Both the position numbers and the translations under genes were made by a program. 64,000 nt of DNA from Silene latifolia (Eukaryota > Streptophyta > Magnoliopsida > Caryophyllales > Caryophyllaceae). The stretch's first letter is position 1. Every line of letters begins with the position of its first letter. The notes under the pieces were generated by a model. It worked only from the letters and a program-made list of their open reading frames with translations. It searched no databases and was not told where the DNA came from. The stretch covers positions 19,769,748 through 19,833,747 of the forward strand of contig NC_133530.1 in NCBI RefSeq assembly GCF_048544455.1, read 5' to 3'. Of this stretch, positions 34,742 through 45,078 are shown piece by piece.

Positions 34742-35517
34742 CTTGAAAACTGGATAAGAGATCGATAACGAATCAAAACACGATCGACCATTCTAACACA
34801 CTTGCTAAAAGAAGAAACGTTTTGACTCGTGAAGTGGGTGTGTGCCACTTGTGTTGAGTGAGCTTTGCAGAAAGGACAAAATTTTGAAAATGTGTATCTT
34901 AGTCAACTATAGTGTAGTTGTAGGAGTGGACTCAAAGTGGGGTTTTGAAATGGGCTTGTGGCCCGAATTTTGACTTGACAGACGGACAGAGTTTTGAATG
35001 GGTTTCGCGCTAATCAAATGGCCTATTTCGAAATTTTGATTGAAAAAGGGTTTTGATTTTTTTTACAAAAATAGTCATGGTTTTGTTTATAAAAGGCGAT
35101 CACGTAAGGTACAAACATTTATACAAACATTATAACGGGATGCTGAGTGCATTTAAAAGGGTTTTGGTTTAAAGGGTGGGTTGCCATACCGAACCATCAA
35201 ACCCGAAGTCTGTGGAGAGGCTCGTACCAAACAAGAGTAAGGCCGATTCCTAGTCCATTTCCTCAAGTAGTGAAGGCCCTTGATACAAACAAGAGTAAGC
35301 ATCATGGTATGGATGACGTCAATCGCTATCCATCCTTAGGCCCAAATAAGAATTAGGACCGTTTAGACGGGACGATTGGTCGGATGGGTTGGGTTGGGCC
35401 TAGGATGGCCGAATAAAACGATCTTGGAAGACCGAGTTATGAAAACCGACAATTGTCTTGTACAAACTATTCCCTAACCTTGTTCAAGTTTCACCCTTAG
35501 CTACACGTAAGTGTATT
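34742..35517 (-). other. Untranslated leader of the Tat element
   Basis: Between the primer site and the gag ATG there is no convincing ORF on either strand. The stretch would be the 5' leader and packaging region of the genomic RNA. Confidence 0.5.
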
Positions 35518-35538
35518 TTCCCCAATGAGTCGCCAAAG
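35518..35538 (-). promoter_or_regulatory. Primer binding site of the Tat element
   Basis: Directly inside the 5' LTR the minus strand reads CTTTGGCGACTCATTGGGGA. TGGCGACTC...TGGGGA is the kind of primer site I recall from Tat/Ogre elements (tRNA-Arg has been proposed for these). The tRNA match was not checked. Confidence 0.55.
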
Positions 35539-36260
35539 CGTGGACAGCGGGGGCCCACGGGGGCGCTTGGGAGGAAGAGAACAAGCGTTTGCATTTTTGT
35601 TGGAGTCGCCACCAATTTTTATGGGAAATTGAAACCGTTCGAATACCTCATGTCATGTCAAGACATAAAGTAGTGACATGAACACTAAGCAATCGTTACC
35701 CTTAGCATTCTATGTCTAGAATGACTCTCGTGGATGCCAATGAACACGGGTGTTCACAGAAATCTGGAGTAAGGGGTGAGGTTACGTATTAGGAAGCTCT
35801 TTTGATCAAACACCTAATCCCGCCCGCCTCGATAGCGGCCTCTACTAATGATTAGGGAAGTTATTTGTACTCGATATATCGCCGATTATATGCATGCAAT
35901 GCAACATCAAAGTTTTAATCCTAACATGTGAGAATTAGGCTAAGTCGGTGAACAATTAATTTAACATACAATTAATGTCAAAGTAGGATTTAAGGTTCAA
36001 TTACATGTGAAAACATACAAATGATACAAGAAATATGATAAATACAATAAATAAAATTACAATAAATAAAATTACAACGGATTTATTGATTTATATCGAA
36101 AATACCTTTAAAACGGATAATTTGAGAAAAGGAATAAATAAAGAATAAAAGAGAAAGTTAACGAATAGATTATAAGGAGATAATAAGATTAGTAGTTAAT
36201 TATACGAAAGCTAATTAATACGTCAAGACAAAAACGGAGTTCAGGGACAAAATTCAACCC

Positions 36261-36320
36261 GGAACAGGCGCAACAGAGCTGCGTCCTTTGGAAGAGGCGC
36301 AGCAGTTGCTGCATTTGTTC
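36261..36320 (+). repeat. Palindrome cluster 6 (5' LTR)
   Basis: LTR counterpart of cluster 1, with GAAGAGGCGCAGCAGTTGCTG as its second unit. Confidence 0.75.
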
Positions 36321-36862
36321 CTGACCTGAATTCTGGATGTGAAGCCGGAATTGCGTGTGGTTAATACTCGTTGGTGAATTTAGTGATTGATTAAACTATT
36401 TAATCGGATGAAAGTGATTAATAGGTTATTAACATGTGAATAATAGTCATAAAAACAATAAAACATGGATGAGACGGAATTAAGATGGATTAATGACAAA
36501 TTAACAAACTAAACCAATTAATTAGGTTAAATACAATGGATTAATGACGAATATATGATAGTGACGATAAATAACAGATGCAAATATGTCAACGATGAAT
36601 TCCAGAAACTCAATATTGATGAATTGAATCTTTACAACCCGGATTGAATTTAATGACGAAAACCCGCAAATATGAATTACATGAGATTTAAGTCGGATTT
36701 TAATGATGAATTATATGTTGATGTATGAGTAAATAATATACATGTGAATTATTAATATGCTATGATGTCAAAGAATTAAAGAAAACGAACGAAAACAAAT
36801 ACACACGACGAATTACAGAGAACGAAGGAAGAAGAAAGGAAGCAGGAACTGCGGCATCCTCA

Positions 36863-36920
36863 CGAAGAGGCGCAGCAGGAACTGCGCTCCTTCGAAGAGG
36901 CGCAGCAGTTGCTGCGTCCT
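36863..36920 (+). repeat. Palindrome cluster 7 (5' LTR)
   Basis: LTR counterpart of cluster 2, with two GAAGAGGCGCAGCAG units. Confidence 0.75.
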
Positions 36921-37364
36921 TTCTCGACGGTATGTCTTCTGGAAATCCGTAAAAAAGGGTTTTAAAGCATGGTTTTAGAAATCGGTTTTAAGAGGTATTT
37001 TCGACATAAACCTTACATTAATGATACAATAAAATAAATAACAATAATAAAAGAGAGATTTAAACCCTCAGACTTACATGTTTGACGAAACGAGATGAAC
37101 TAAGTTATCGATTAGTGATGCTCGACGCGAATGTAATGAAAGTGCCCTCGTAAGAGGAAAACGATTAGATTAATTAAGTTTATTGATGTGGAGTTGGTCA
37201 AATTGGTCGGTCATGCAAACGAGGCTGGTACTCAGAAGGGTCCGAGCTTACGTGGTCGAATGTTCAAGCACGTAGACGCCAAAAAGTAAGAACAAAGGTC
37301 TAGAATGCAAAGGGAGAAGAGAAGGGCGGACACTCGCGTGAGAAATATGAGGAGCGAAGGCTCC

Positions 37365-37372
37365 TATTTATA
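37365..37372 (-). promoter_or_regulatory. TATA box of the 5' LTR
   Basis: TATAAATA on the minus strand, within ATTAGTATAAATAGGAG. It is well placed to start the gag-pol genomic RNA inside the LTR. Confidence 0.65.
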
Positions 37373-37468
37373 CTAATCACGTGAAGGAATTAGGGTTTCG
37401 GAGACTCTTTGGAAGTGAATCTCGGAAAGATATAAAAAAGATACGAGAAATACGCAGAAAAGGACCTG

Positions 37469-37560
37469 GGAAGAGGCGCAGCTGCCACTGCGTCTCTTGG
37501 AAGAGGCGCAGCGGCCACTGCGTCTCTTGGAAGAGGCGCAGCACCTGCTGCATCTGTTCC
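37469..37560 (+). repeat. Palindrome cluster 8 (5' LTR, three units)
   Basis: Three units of GGAAGAGGCGCAGC-n-CTGCGTCTCTT in tandem. The matching place in the 3' LTR has two. Confidence 0.8.
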
Positions 37561-38848
37561 CAAGTGGTTTCCTCCTGCGGAAGAAAGATTTCCGTGTTTA
37601 AATTATGGAATAAAGGGATAATTCGGTTTTCCTTAATATTTTGTGTGAATATTACGGGAAATTATTTACCAAAGAATAAAGATTGTTAAATATTTATAAA
37701 AATATGGAATAGAAATATCCGGAACATTCCAGAACATTCTGACTCGGGATTTAACGGTTATCAGAAAATGAAGACGGTTTTAGGCCCGAACTCCAAATGT
37801 ACTCTAATTACTGCCAAAACGACCGTATCGGCACGTAGATGACAACCAAGAGGTAGACATTAATATTTGAGCGATCACTTGATGATAAACTTACGAACTG
37901 TCACAAATCGTTCCGCGTACCAAACATGCGGCCCAATCATCACCGGGTGGTTTGCGGGAGGTGCAGAAATGAGGTATCTACACTAATTTCTGCCTGCATC
38001 GCTGTTGTACCTCAGAAGTAACCTGCTTAATTATAAAGGAAGGAGTGAACACCTTGGCTTCTAGTCTACAAACATTCTGAGCATGCCACAGGTGGTACCA
38101 CAGAGCTGTGATAGCAGTGAACACAATCTGTTTCTTTTGCAGTGATTTGCACCTCCAATTGACACTCCATTGTACCACGTCTTGTACAGGAATAGTCATC
38201 CCAAGCCATAGCATTAATCTATCCCAGCATTTCTGACTGTAGATACATTGAGAGAGCAAATGCTGATGGTTCTCAGCAGCTTGAAGACAAAAATCACATA
38301 AGCCATTAGTAGGTAACCCAAAGGCTTGGATTCTATCCTTAGTAAACAGCCTACCCTGAACTGCCATCCACCCCATAAAGGAATGTTTAGGAATAGTGGA
38401 CCTATTTCATATCAAAGGAAACCAAACACACTTCACCTGCTCCCCTTGCAGCCATTTGTAACCCTGTGATGCAGAGTAGTCCCCAGCAGTCCCAGTCCAC
38501 ACACAGTTAGTATATCCAGTTTTCATAATCTCTTTCACATGGCAAATTCGTCTCCATGTCCAACTAGTATTACAAGTAGGTTGATAATCCATCCAGTGCT
38601 GCCCTTTCATATATATGTGGTTGACCCATCTAATCCAAAGATTATCAGTTCTAGAGGCAAGCCACCACACATATTTGCCAATCATAGCCTCATTCCAAAG
38701 TTTACAATTAATTATTCCCAGACCACCATGCTTCTTAGCTTTGCAAACCTTATCCCATGACACAGCAGGAGCCCTACAGTGTTGCTCACCCCCTGACCAG
38801 AGATAAGTTCTACAGATACGCTCAATTCTGTCAATGACTGTAGTGAGC

Positions 38849-40070
38849 CCATCCGTGGTTGGTCTTCACTATCACTCGATTCTTCGTCACACTCTTGGTG
38901 ATAGTCGGGCAACGCCCCATCAAAACGTTCTTGAGCCCCCTTGGGCATCTTCTTGAACATGGTATTGAACTCCGCTTTGTTCGGACAATCGACCATCTTG
39001 TGAGGACCCTTGCACACAAAACACGCGAATGGTTTCTTCGTTGTGGAAGCAGTTGAGTTTCCCGCCTTCTAAGACGAGCTTGAGGGCAAGTTTGTAGTGC
39101 TCGCCGATTCGGCTTGACTTCCTTGCAAGCGGAACCGACTGTTCCCAACTGAAATGGCGCTATTTTGTGGCCTTTGTCCATTGTACCCACTCTGTGACGC
39201 ACCGGTATTCCCCGTTGGTGCCACAACTCTTGGTGCCTCTCGCTCCCCGTGAAAGTCAAGCAGGCGCTCCGCGGCCGATATGGCCGAAGACAGAGTTTTG
39301 GGATTCTGCCTCATGACTTCCTGTTGTGCCCACCTCTTCAACCCGTCAATTAATTCGAATGTCATGTCCGTCTCGGACATTTCGGTAATCTCGAGCATGC
39401 ACGCTGAGAATTCCCTCACATATTCTCGGATTGATTTGGTGTGCTTGATTTCCTTCAACTTCTTCCGAGCAACAAACTCCGTGTTCTCGGGGTAGAAGTG
39501 ATCCTTCAATATCCTCTTGAAGTCGGCCCACGATGTCACCGTAATCGTGCCCGCATCAATTTCTTTGTACCTAGCCCTCCACCACATCTTTGCATCGTCG
39601 ACTAGATACATGCTTGCCGTGACAACTTCCGCGTCTTCGTCGAGCCCACTTACTCGGAAGTATTGCTCCATATCGAAGATAAAGTTATCGACCGCTTTCG
39701 AATCCCTCGCCCCATCGTAGGTACGAGGTAGAGGTGCCTTCACCTTATGGCCCCTCAAAGATTTCTCATCATTGGCCACCGCTTTCACGAGCGTGGCGCA
39801 AGTGTTCTCTAACATCTCGACCTTTCGGTAGAGATGGTTGATCTCTTCCTCCCGATCATCGGGGATTGCATCACTGATCGCTTGGATGCGGGTGTTCATC
39901 CCGTCCACCTTCGTCTCGAGTTCACAAACCGTCTTCTGCAACTCCTCGAGGCTCGCGGCCATCCGCGTAACGACGCCCTCGAGTTTGGGAAGCTTGACGT
40001 TGAATGATTCCTCTAAGGCATCCAGTCGGTCCTCGATTGTTTCGCCCATTTTCTCGATCTCGATAAACAA
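38849..40070 (-). pseudogene. gag of the gag-protease element
   Basis: A minus frame from 40070 (or the inner Met at 40049, MGETIEDRLDALEESF) runs 333 codons. There is a coiled-coil N-terminus and a Retrotrans_gag core (YLVDDAKMWWRARY, SWADFKRILKDHFYP, EYVREFSACMLEI). A TAG at 39069-39071 precedes the in-frame continuation, which carries the zinc knuckle CFVCKGPHKMVDC, one residue shorter than the usual C-x2-C-x4-H-x4-C. The frame is cut by the LINE at about 38848. Gag would form the particle; one nonsense codon and the LINE prevent a full product here. Confidence 0.85.
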
Positions 40071-40097
40071 ATGCGGCGTTCAGAAACCGTCCGAAGA

Positions 40098-40115
40098 CCG
40101 GGCTCTGATACCAAA
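40098..40115 (-). promoter_or_regulatory. Primer binding site of the gag-protease element
   Basis: The minus strand next to the 5' LTR reads TTTGGTATCAGAGCCCGG, complementary to initiator tRNA-Met over TGGTATCAGAG. Confidence 0.8.
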
Positions 40116-40664
40116 TGTCACGGTCCGGTACTTTTGCCGGATCGTGGCGCGCACCCTTACCCGGCTCAAGGCAAGATGCAAGCGACAAGGATCTTCGTAC
40201 TAGTGAAGGATCGCTCACTAGCACGATACTCGGGTTTCGGCAACACTCAACAGGATTGCAACGATAGCGTCATGCACTAGTGTTTGTCAAGCACTAGGCA
40301 TTCGTAATCGGTCTCGGGTGTGTGAGTCGGGATCCTTGTGTCGATCCCACAAACACGGCTTGTTAGAAAAGTGAAGGCAAAGAGTCGTTCACAACAAAGC
40401 AATAACAAGCAACACGAAGGCACAAGGTAGGAAGCATATTTTCATTCACTAGTACTCCCTAAAGAGGGAAATTTGATATTTACATCCTGGTAGCAGGAGA
40501 CATTAAAATTACAAAACTAGTGTAGAATAGCGATATACCTATTTATGGAAAGAAAAGCTGTTCTAAAACTACGCTAAAATAGGGAAGTATTTACTAAAAA
40601 TATACAAGGGAAATGAAATTACATAAGCATGAATAAATCTAAGGGTTCGAAGTGTGCGGATCAT
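40116..40664 (-). repeat. 5' LTR of the gag-protease element
   Basis: Pairs with 9018-9578. Its outer terminus is damaged: the other copy reads GATCGTCACA on the plus strand, whereas here GATCATCG runs straight into CACTA sequence. Confidence 0.8.
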
Positions 40665-42003
40665 CGAAAATTTGGGGGTTTTTGAAATAACTGAGGAGAG
40701 ATATGAGGGAGACGGGTGTAAAACCTGTGTATAAAAAAACCTGCGACGGAATTTCCGTCGCAGGAAAGATAATATTTTATTATGGTGACGGAAATTCCGT
40801 CGCAACCGAAATTATTATTTTATTATTGCGACGGAATTTCCGTCGCAGACCTTCCCGCCATGTCAGAAAAATGCGTTGTCTGGGAGATTGGGGTGCTACG
40901 AAAATTCCGTCGTAGAGCCGTCGCAGAATGAGGGAATCGTCACAAGGCCCATCGCAGGATTTTCTTTGCTAAGGCTTATGTGTCTGTCGCAATGTCTCCG
41001 TCGCTATGGAACCTTTTTTTTTTGTAGTGGTTACGGATTCGGTCATTTCGGGTTAGGGTAAAATACGGGTCGGGTCAGTTTCGGGTTTGTAACATACGGG
41101 TTTATACGGGTTTCGGGTCGGGTTAGGGTAAATTTTGGGTTTGTAAAATATGGGTTCGGGCGGGTCGGGTTTATACGGGTTTTGGGTCGGATAAGGGTCA
41201 AAACGGGTCTTACTCACTCCTTAATAACTAATTGTATAAATTATTATTTTTTCATCTTTTTTTTTCGAGATTTTTTTGGTATCGTTTTATTTAATCTTAA
41301 ATTCAAGATCAATTTATCTTTTATTTTTCTATCTAGTAGTCTCTCTTTTTTACTAGTTTCACACTCGTGCGTTGCAACGGGGTAATTAACTTAATTATAA
41401 TGTAAAACTTGTGCGTTGCAACTGGTACAATAATTGGAAGATTCAAAGTATTTTGTTCTGATACCTAAATTTAATGATACTCTTATTTATAGTCATGAGA
41501 TTATTCCACCTTGTAATAATCTTTTGATGTGGGACAATATAACTATTTAGATGTTGTATATTCATCACAATTACATAATTTTTCAATGTGGGACAATATT
41601 ATACTTAGAAGTACACCATATTTTCACACCTAATTCGACATCAAACATGATTTACTAATAAGCAAATATTATACTATCTATTAGTATTTGTACATTTCTT
41701 TTCTTTTCTTTTTATCATAATTAAAATATGTGTTAAAATAGTTTTATTTCTAACGACATAGTTTTTGTTAAGTTTTTCAATTATATATTTTGATACATGG
41801 TATAGTAAGAATAATTTTTTTTGTCTAATATATGTAATATCTCAACTTTGTGCGAAATGTTGAGCTGATAAGTTCTTATACGGTGCGTGACAAATAGTGA
41901 GTAGCGACTATTTATCTGCTAATCATTTGATTAATTAATCATGCGCTAAAACTATGCTTTAAAATATACATTAGCATGCTTTATTTAATATTTTGAAAGT
42001 TGG

Positions 42004-42643
42004 TACTGGAGGAGAATATGTCGAGTCAAGGATTTATTTCTAGAAGCCTATCAGCAGAATGTATGGTCAATTCAACCAAACAAAGAGTACAGTATTGCAA
42101 AGGGTTGTGATTTCCTTAGGGAAAAAGGTCAGGAAGTCACTTGGCATGGCCTAGTTTGGAACAAATGGAGCATACCAAAACACAGATTCATGGCATGGGT
42201 CTATCACCATAACAATATGAACACTATGGGCAAACTTTACAGGCTGAAATGCTGAATATCAGTGATGAGGATACCTGTTGGATTTGCAGGAGCTCCATGG
42301 AAATGACTGAGCATTTGTTCTTCAACTGCCCATACAGTCAGAAAATAATCGCCAAAATAAGGGGGTGGCTTGGGATCTCTCTACCATGCCACGATCTTTT
42401 GAACTGGAGATTGGGTTTCATGGGCTCTAAAACCAAGAGAGGAGAAGATAGAGTTTGTGTGATTTGGAGATATCGCTACTCATTCCCAGATCTTTTTTTG
42501 TTGTCTATTTGCCTTTGTTGTTTGTTTGAGTGGATACGGTTTTGTAGGATTTGAGATTGGGCTGTCTAGCTGATAGCCCAATGAAATCTTGTATGGTCTC
42601 GTTTTCGTTCTTATATAATACTTACCTTTACAAAAAAAAAAAA
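42004..42643 (+). mobile_element. 5'-truncated LINE with poly-A tail and 15-bp TSD
   Basis: It encodes the end of a LINE ORF2: LVWNKWSIPKHRFMAWVYHH and a zinc-binding RVT segment CWICRSSMEMTEHLFFNC, with an in-frame stop between. It ends in an A run (42632-42643). Flanks TATTTTGAAAGTTGG (41989-42003) and TACTTTGAAAGTTGG (42644-42658) form a TSD with one mismatch. It lies in the right arm of the hAT element. Confidence 0.85.
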
Positions 42644-43538
42644 TACTTTGAAAGTTGGAATATTTTTAATCGTTTTATATTAGTATAATTTGTTTTAAAT
42701 ATTAAATTTTAATAAAATTTCTCATCAACGGGTCTGGTTACGGCCGGGTCGGGTCTTAACCCTAAATGTGAGGGTCATTATCGGGTCGGGTCATTATCGG
42801 GTTCACATTTTTTCGGGTCGGGTTCAGCCGGGTTATTTTCGGTCGGTTTTTCGGGTCGGGTCATCTTTTGACAGGTCTAGCTGAGTGGAGTCACTTACAG
42901 GAGTTAATTTTTGGTTTTTGGTGGGTATTAGCAGCGAAAGTATAATAGACTATATACGTCGCATTAAATAAAATAATAATAAAATAATATAAAATAATAC
43001 GGAGTATTAGTAGCGAAAGTATAATATAGAGGATTATACCTACGAATCTACGATTGAAGATAAGTAAAGGATGAGCAATAAGGAAAAGGGAAATAAAGTA
43101 GCAAAAACAGACCATTCAAAACACTAGATGAGGGTCATATGGGATTGCTGAGGTGTCGAAGCAAGAACCATGAGATGGAAGAAATTGGATGGTCAGATTT
43201 TCACGGAAATAACTAACTCTCCCAGTCCCCACATCCCTTTGAATTATTTACCTTATTTAAAAAGCGCAAAAATTAACACACTAATCACACCTCTTCTCTC
43301 TCTGTTTTTCTTTCACATCTTTTTATCATCCATGAAAAAAAAATGTTTAAAATGATAGAGCATGAGGCAGTAATTTAGAGACAGAAGAAGGAAAATAATG
43401 TTTAATTATTAAATATTATTATTATATTATGAATAATTACCAATCTCCCAATCTAGAGGATTATTATATACTTTTAGCTTTTGTGACTATACAGGTAAAA
43501 TTGTTTTAAGAAATTGAAAATTAAAAAGAAAGTTCAGG

Positions 43539-43652
43539 CGAATAGCAAATTCATTCATCTCATTCGAAATGTTAATTGTCAAAGTAAACTTGCGGCTAGT
43601 TGAGATGAGTGTTGGCTAGCTATTTCTCTATAAGATCACTATATGTGTCCAC
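43539..43652 (+). repeat. Imperfect direct repeat, first copy
   Basis: Shares 'gaatagcaaattcattca', 'ttc.a.atgtt' and 'tttctct' followed by 'gatatcactctatgt'-like sequence with 44451-44566, about 910 bp downstream. Confidence 0.55.
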
Positions 43653-44450
43653 CAAGAAGGATTTCATGCAGGCCTGCGTAGGTAATTATGAGACCTAGTG
43701 CAAGAAATTTTTTTGGGTTTAATAATAACAAAAATAGTAAGAATGCAAAAAAAAAAAACATAAAAAAACATAATAATAACAATAGTCGTTACAAATTAGT
43801 AATAAATCGTGGCAAATTTCTATTAAACTACGGAATGTGAATGTGTTGTGCAAATCGATGTTTCCGAGCGTTTACCAATTTCACTGGTTGCTGTCGATGT
43901 TTAGTTGAGATATACAATAACGTATGATATTACAATTCTGATTGTTAAAAGCCTACATAAGAATAATATAATTTTACGATCGTAAGATTCAATTTTATTG
44001 AAGTAAGAAAGTTCTTTTATCTTATTATAACCCTATAATTTGTATTATTACAATTATTTTCAAGACCTAACCAGATCAAGTTTTTAATGGGTATTTGTTA
44101 AGCACCGACACTATTGTATTCTACTTTTATATTCTAATTTAAATAAAAAGTTAATTTTCAATAACACAAACAATGCAAATTTTCTTACGAGGTCTTAGTC
44201 TTGATATTAAATTTTCCTACAGACAATATCAGTTTGTCGGGTTGTTTGATTTCATTGGTGCGTATTTTTTTCAATTTTTTTCGCGTAATATTTTGAAATT
44301 TAGATAATTAACGATTGTGATATTAAATTGTGATACTAAATTGACTGTTAATATTTTCTTATGACAATGCAGTTTAAACCATCACGGAAGAAATTGTTGA
44401 CGAAAAATGCCTTAGATATGACTATAGGAGTAACACTAAATGATTTGCTA

Positions 44451-44566
44451 AGAATAGCAAATTCATTCACTGCTATTCAAGATGTTTAGGCCAAGTAAAA
44501 CTACAGTAAGTAAAGAAAAGTGGGTCAGTGATACTAGTATTTTTCTCTACGATATCACTCTATGTC
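44451..44566 (+). repeat. Imperfect direct repeat, second copy
   Basis: Copy of 43539-43652. It ends just before the ATG of the ORF at 44576. Confidence 0.55.
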
Positions 44567-44575
44567 TTACTAGAG

Positions 44576-44875
44576 ATGGATTGCCTACAACCCGGTATCA
44601 ACGACAATCTAGCAGCGGCTGAGTTAGAGACGGATGCAGCGGCTGAGGTGGAGGCTGTAGCAGTGGCTCAGGTGGTGGCAGATGATCCAGCAGTTGCGCA
44701 AAATGTAGTACTGCCGGTGGCGGATGCAATTCTAGCGGCGGTTTATCCTCCGGTTTACCACCTTAATCGAAAGGAGCATGACGAGATAGTGACTGCCCTG
44801 AATTCTTTTTATCTCCATGGAACATGGGAGCCTAGAAGTGTGCCTGCACCAATGCAACAACAAATTGATCAATAG
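44576..44875 (+). CDS. Unrecognised 99-codon ORF
   Basis: Starts MDCLQPGINDN and continues with an Ala/Glu/Val-rich stretch and then YHLNRKEHDEIVTALNSFYLHG. Composition is unlike the AT-rich surroundings and could be coding. It could equally be an exon of a decayed gene. I do not recognise it, and no splice partner was found. Confidence 0.3.
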   Translation: MDCLQPGINDNLAAAELETDAAAEVEAVAVAQVVADDPAVAQNVVLPVADAILAAVYPPVYHLNRKEHDEIVTALNSFYLHGTWEPRSVPAPMQQQIDQ

Positions 44876-45078
44876 GAAGTCAACAAATTCGAGGTTTACC
44901 TTCTTTTTTAGTTGCTTTTTATATCGTTTTAGATATGAACTGTTCTATTATATATCACTAGTCCTAAACCCGATTAATTTGATAATTAATTACATGTATG
45001 GCGTACCCATTGCCGAATTAGACCACCACGTTTTGTGACCACCATTCCATGTGTGGCTTACCAAGGTTCTCTTTTATG

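Larger units (their letters stand above)
10863..37982 (-). mobile_element. 27.1-kb Tat-lineage Ty3/gypsy retrotransposon with two antisense genes
   Basis: Two LTRs of about 2.4 kb (10863-13281 and 35539-37982) and the perfect TSD CTAAT (10858-10862 and 37983-37987) define the element. Gag-pol is on the minus strand (34741 down to 27982). RT is followed by a degenerate RNase H and a second complete RNase H ahead of integrase, the dual arrangement of the Tat lineage. Between pol and the 3' LTR lie about 14.7 kb holding two plus-strand spliced genes and a 7.6-kb LARD. Without the LARD the element is about 19.5 kb. Gag-pol has several nonsense codons and frameshifts, so this copy is not autonomous. 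Confidence 0.9.
35539..37982 (-). repeat. 5' LTR of the Tat element
   Basis: It pairs with 10863-13281 along its whole length. In minus orientation the inner end reads GTCCACG, where the other LTR has GTCCACA, so the terminal CA is mutated. The outer end TCTACA abuts the TSD CTAAT. Confidence 0.9.
10680..38847 (-). mobile_element. 5'-truncated LINE split by the Tat element
   Basis: The minus-strand 3' end is marked by a poly-T run on the plus strand at 10680-10690. The right piece (37988-38847) encodes the end of a LINE reverse transcriptase: DRIERICRTYLWSG, then VSWDKVCKAKKHGGLG, then a zinc-binding RVT region (CDFCLQAAENHQHLLSQC). The reading frame ends QQRCRQKLA at the Tat insertion site and continues across it in frame on the left piece as TSKFQLPGALTGM and stop, confirming one LINE cut by a later insertion. 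Own length is about 1.05 kb. I found no clear TSD at the outer junctions. Confidence 0.85.
9018..40664 (-). mobile_element. Non-autonomous Ty3/gypsy-type element carrying only gag and protease
   Basis: On the minus strand the order is 5' LTR (40116-40664), tRNA-iMet-type primer site, gag, protease, purine tract, 3' LTR (9018-9578). The LINE inserted between the zinc knuckle and protease separates the two halves. Without the nested DNA the element is about 3.5 kb and has no trace of RT, RNase H or integrase, so it would depend on another element. It lies next to the left TIR block of the mini-CACTA. The right LTR lacks its last bases and the expected CATAG TSD, suggesting a deletion at that junction. 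Confidence 0.8.
8994..41029. mobile_element. Mini-CACTA element split by an LTR retrotransposon
   Basis: The left end CACTACAAAAAAAAGG (from 8994) and right end TTTTTGTAGTG (to 41029) are inverted, and both include the block GGTTCCATAG/CTATGGAACC. The flanking trinucleotide GTT (8991-8993 and 41030-41032) is the expected 3-bp CACTA TSD. Only 24 bp of the element remain on the left; about 365 bp (40665-41029) remain on the right. The right part contains three copies of the palindrome CGACGGAATTTCCGTCG or variants (40743-40852), a CACTA-like subterminal repeat. It is non-autonomous. Confidence 0.8.
8962..42879. mobile_element. hAT element split by the nested insertions
   Basis: The left end TAAACCTGTCAAACGGGTC at 8962 and right end TTTTGACAGGTCTA at 42866-42879 are inverted. 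They are flanked by the identical 8-bp TSD GCTGAGTG (8954-8961 and 42880-42887). The same family is present uninterrupted at 45079-45693. Own sequence is about 32 bp on the left and 41033-42879 on the right, rich in CGGGTCGGGT. Everything between 8994 and 41029 is a later insertion. A LINE also sits at 42004-42643. No transposase is seen. Confidence 0.85.
42906..44575. other. AT-rich region without recognisable genes
   Basis: Non-coding apart from a duplicated segment at 43539-43652 and 44451-44566. Confidence 0.4.

Noticed and set aside
11591-37560. Palindrome clusters considered as a CRISPR array
   Set aside because: Units abut without unique spacers, lie in a plant retroelement, and no cas-like gene is present.
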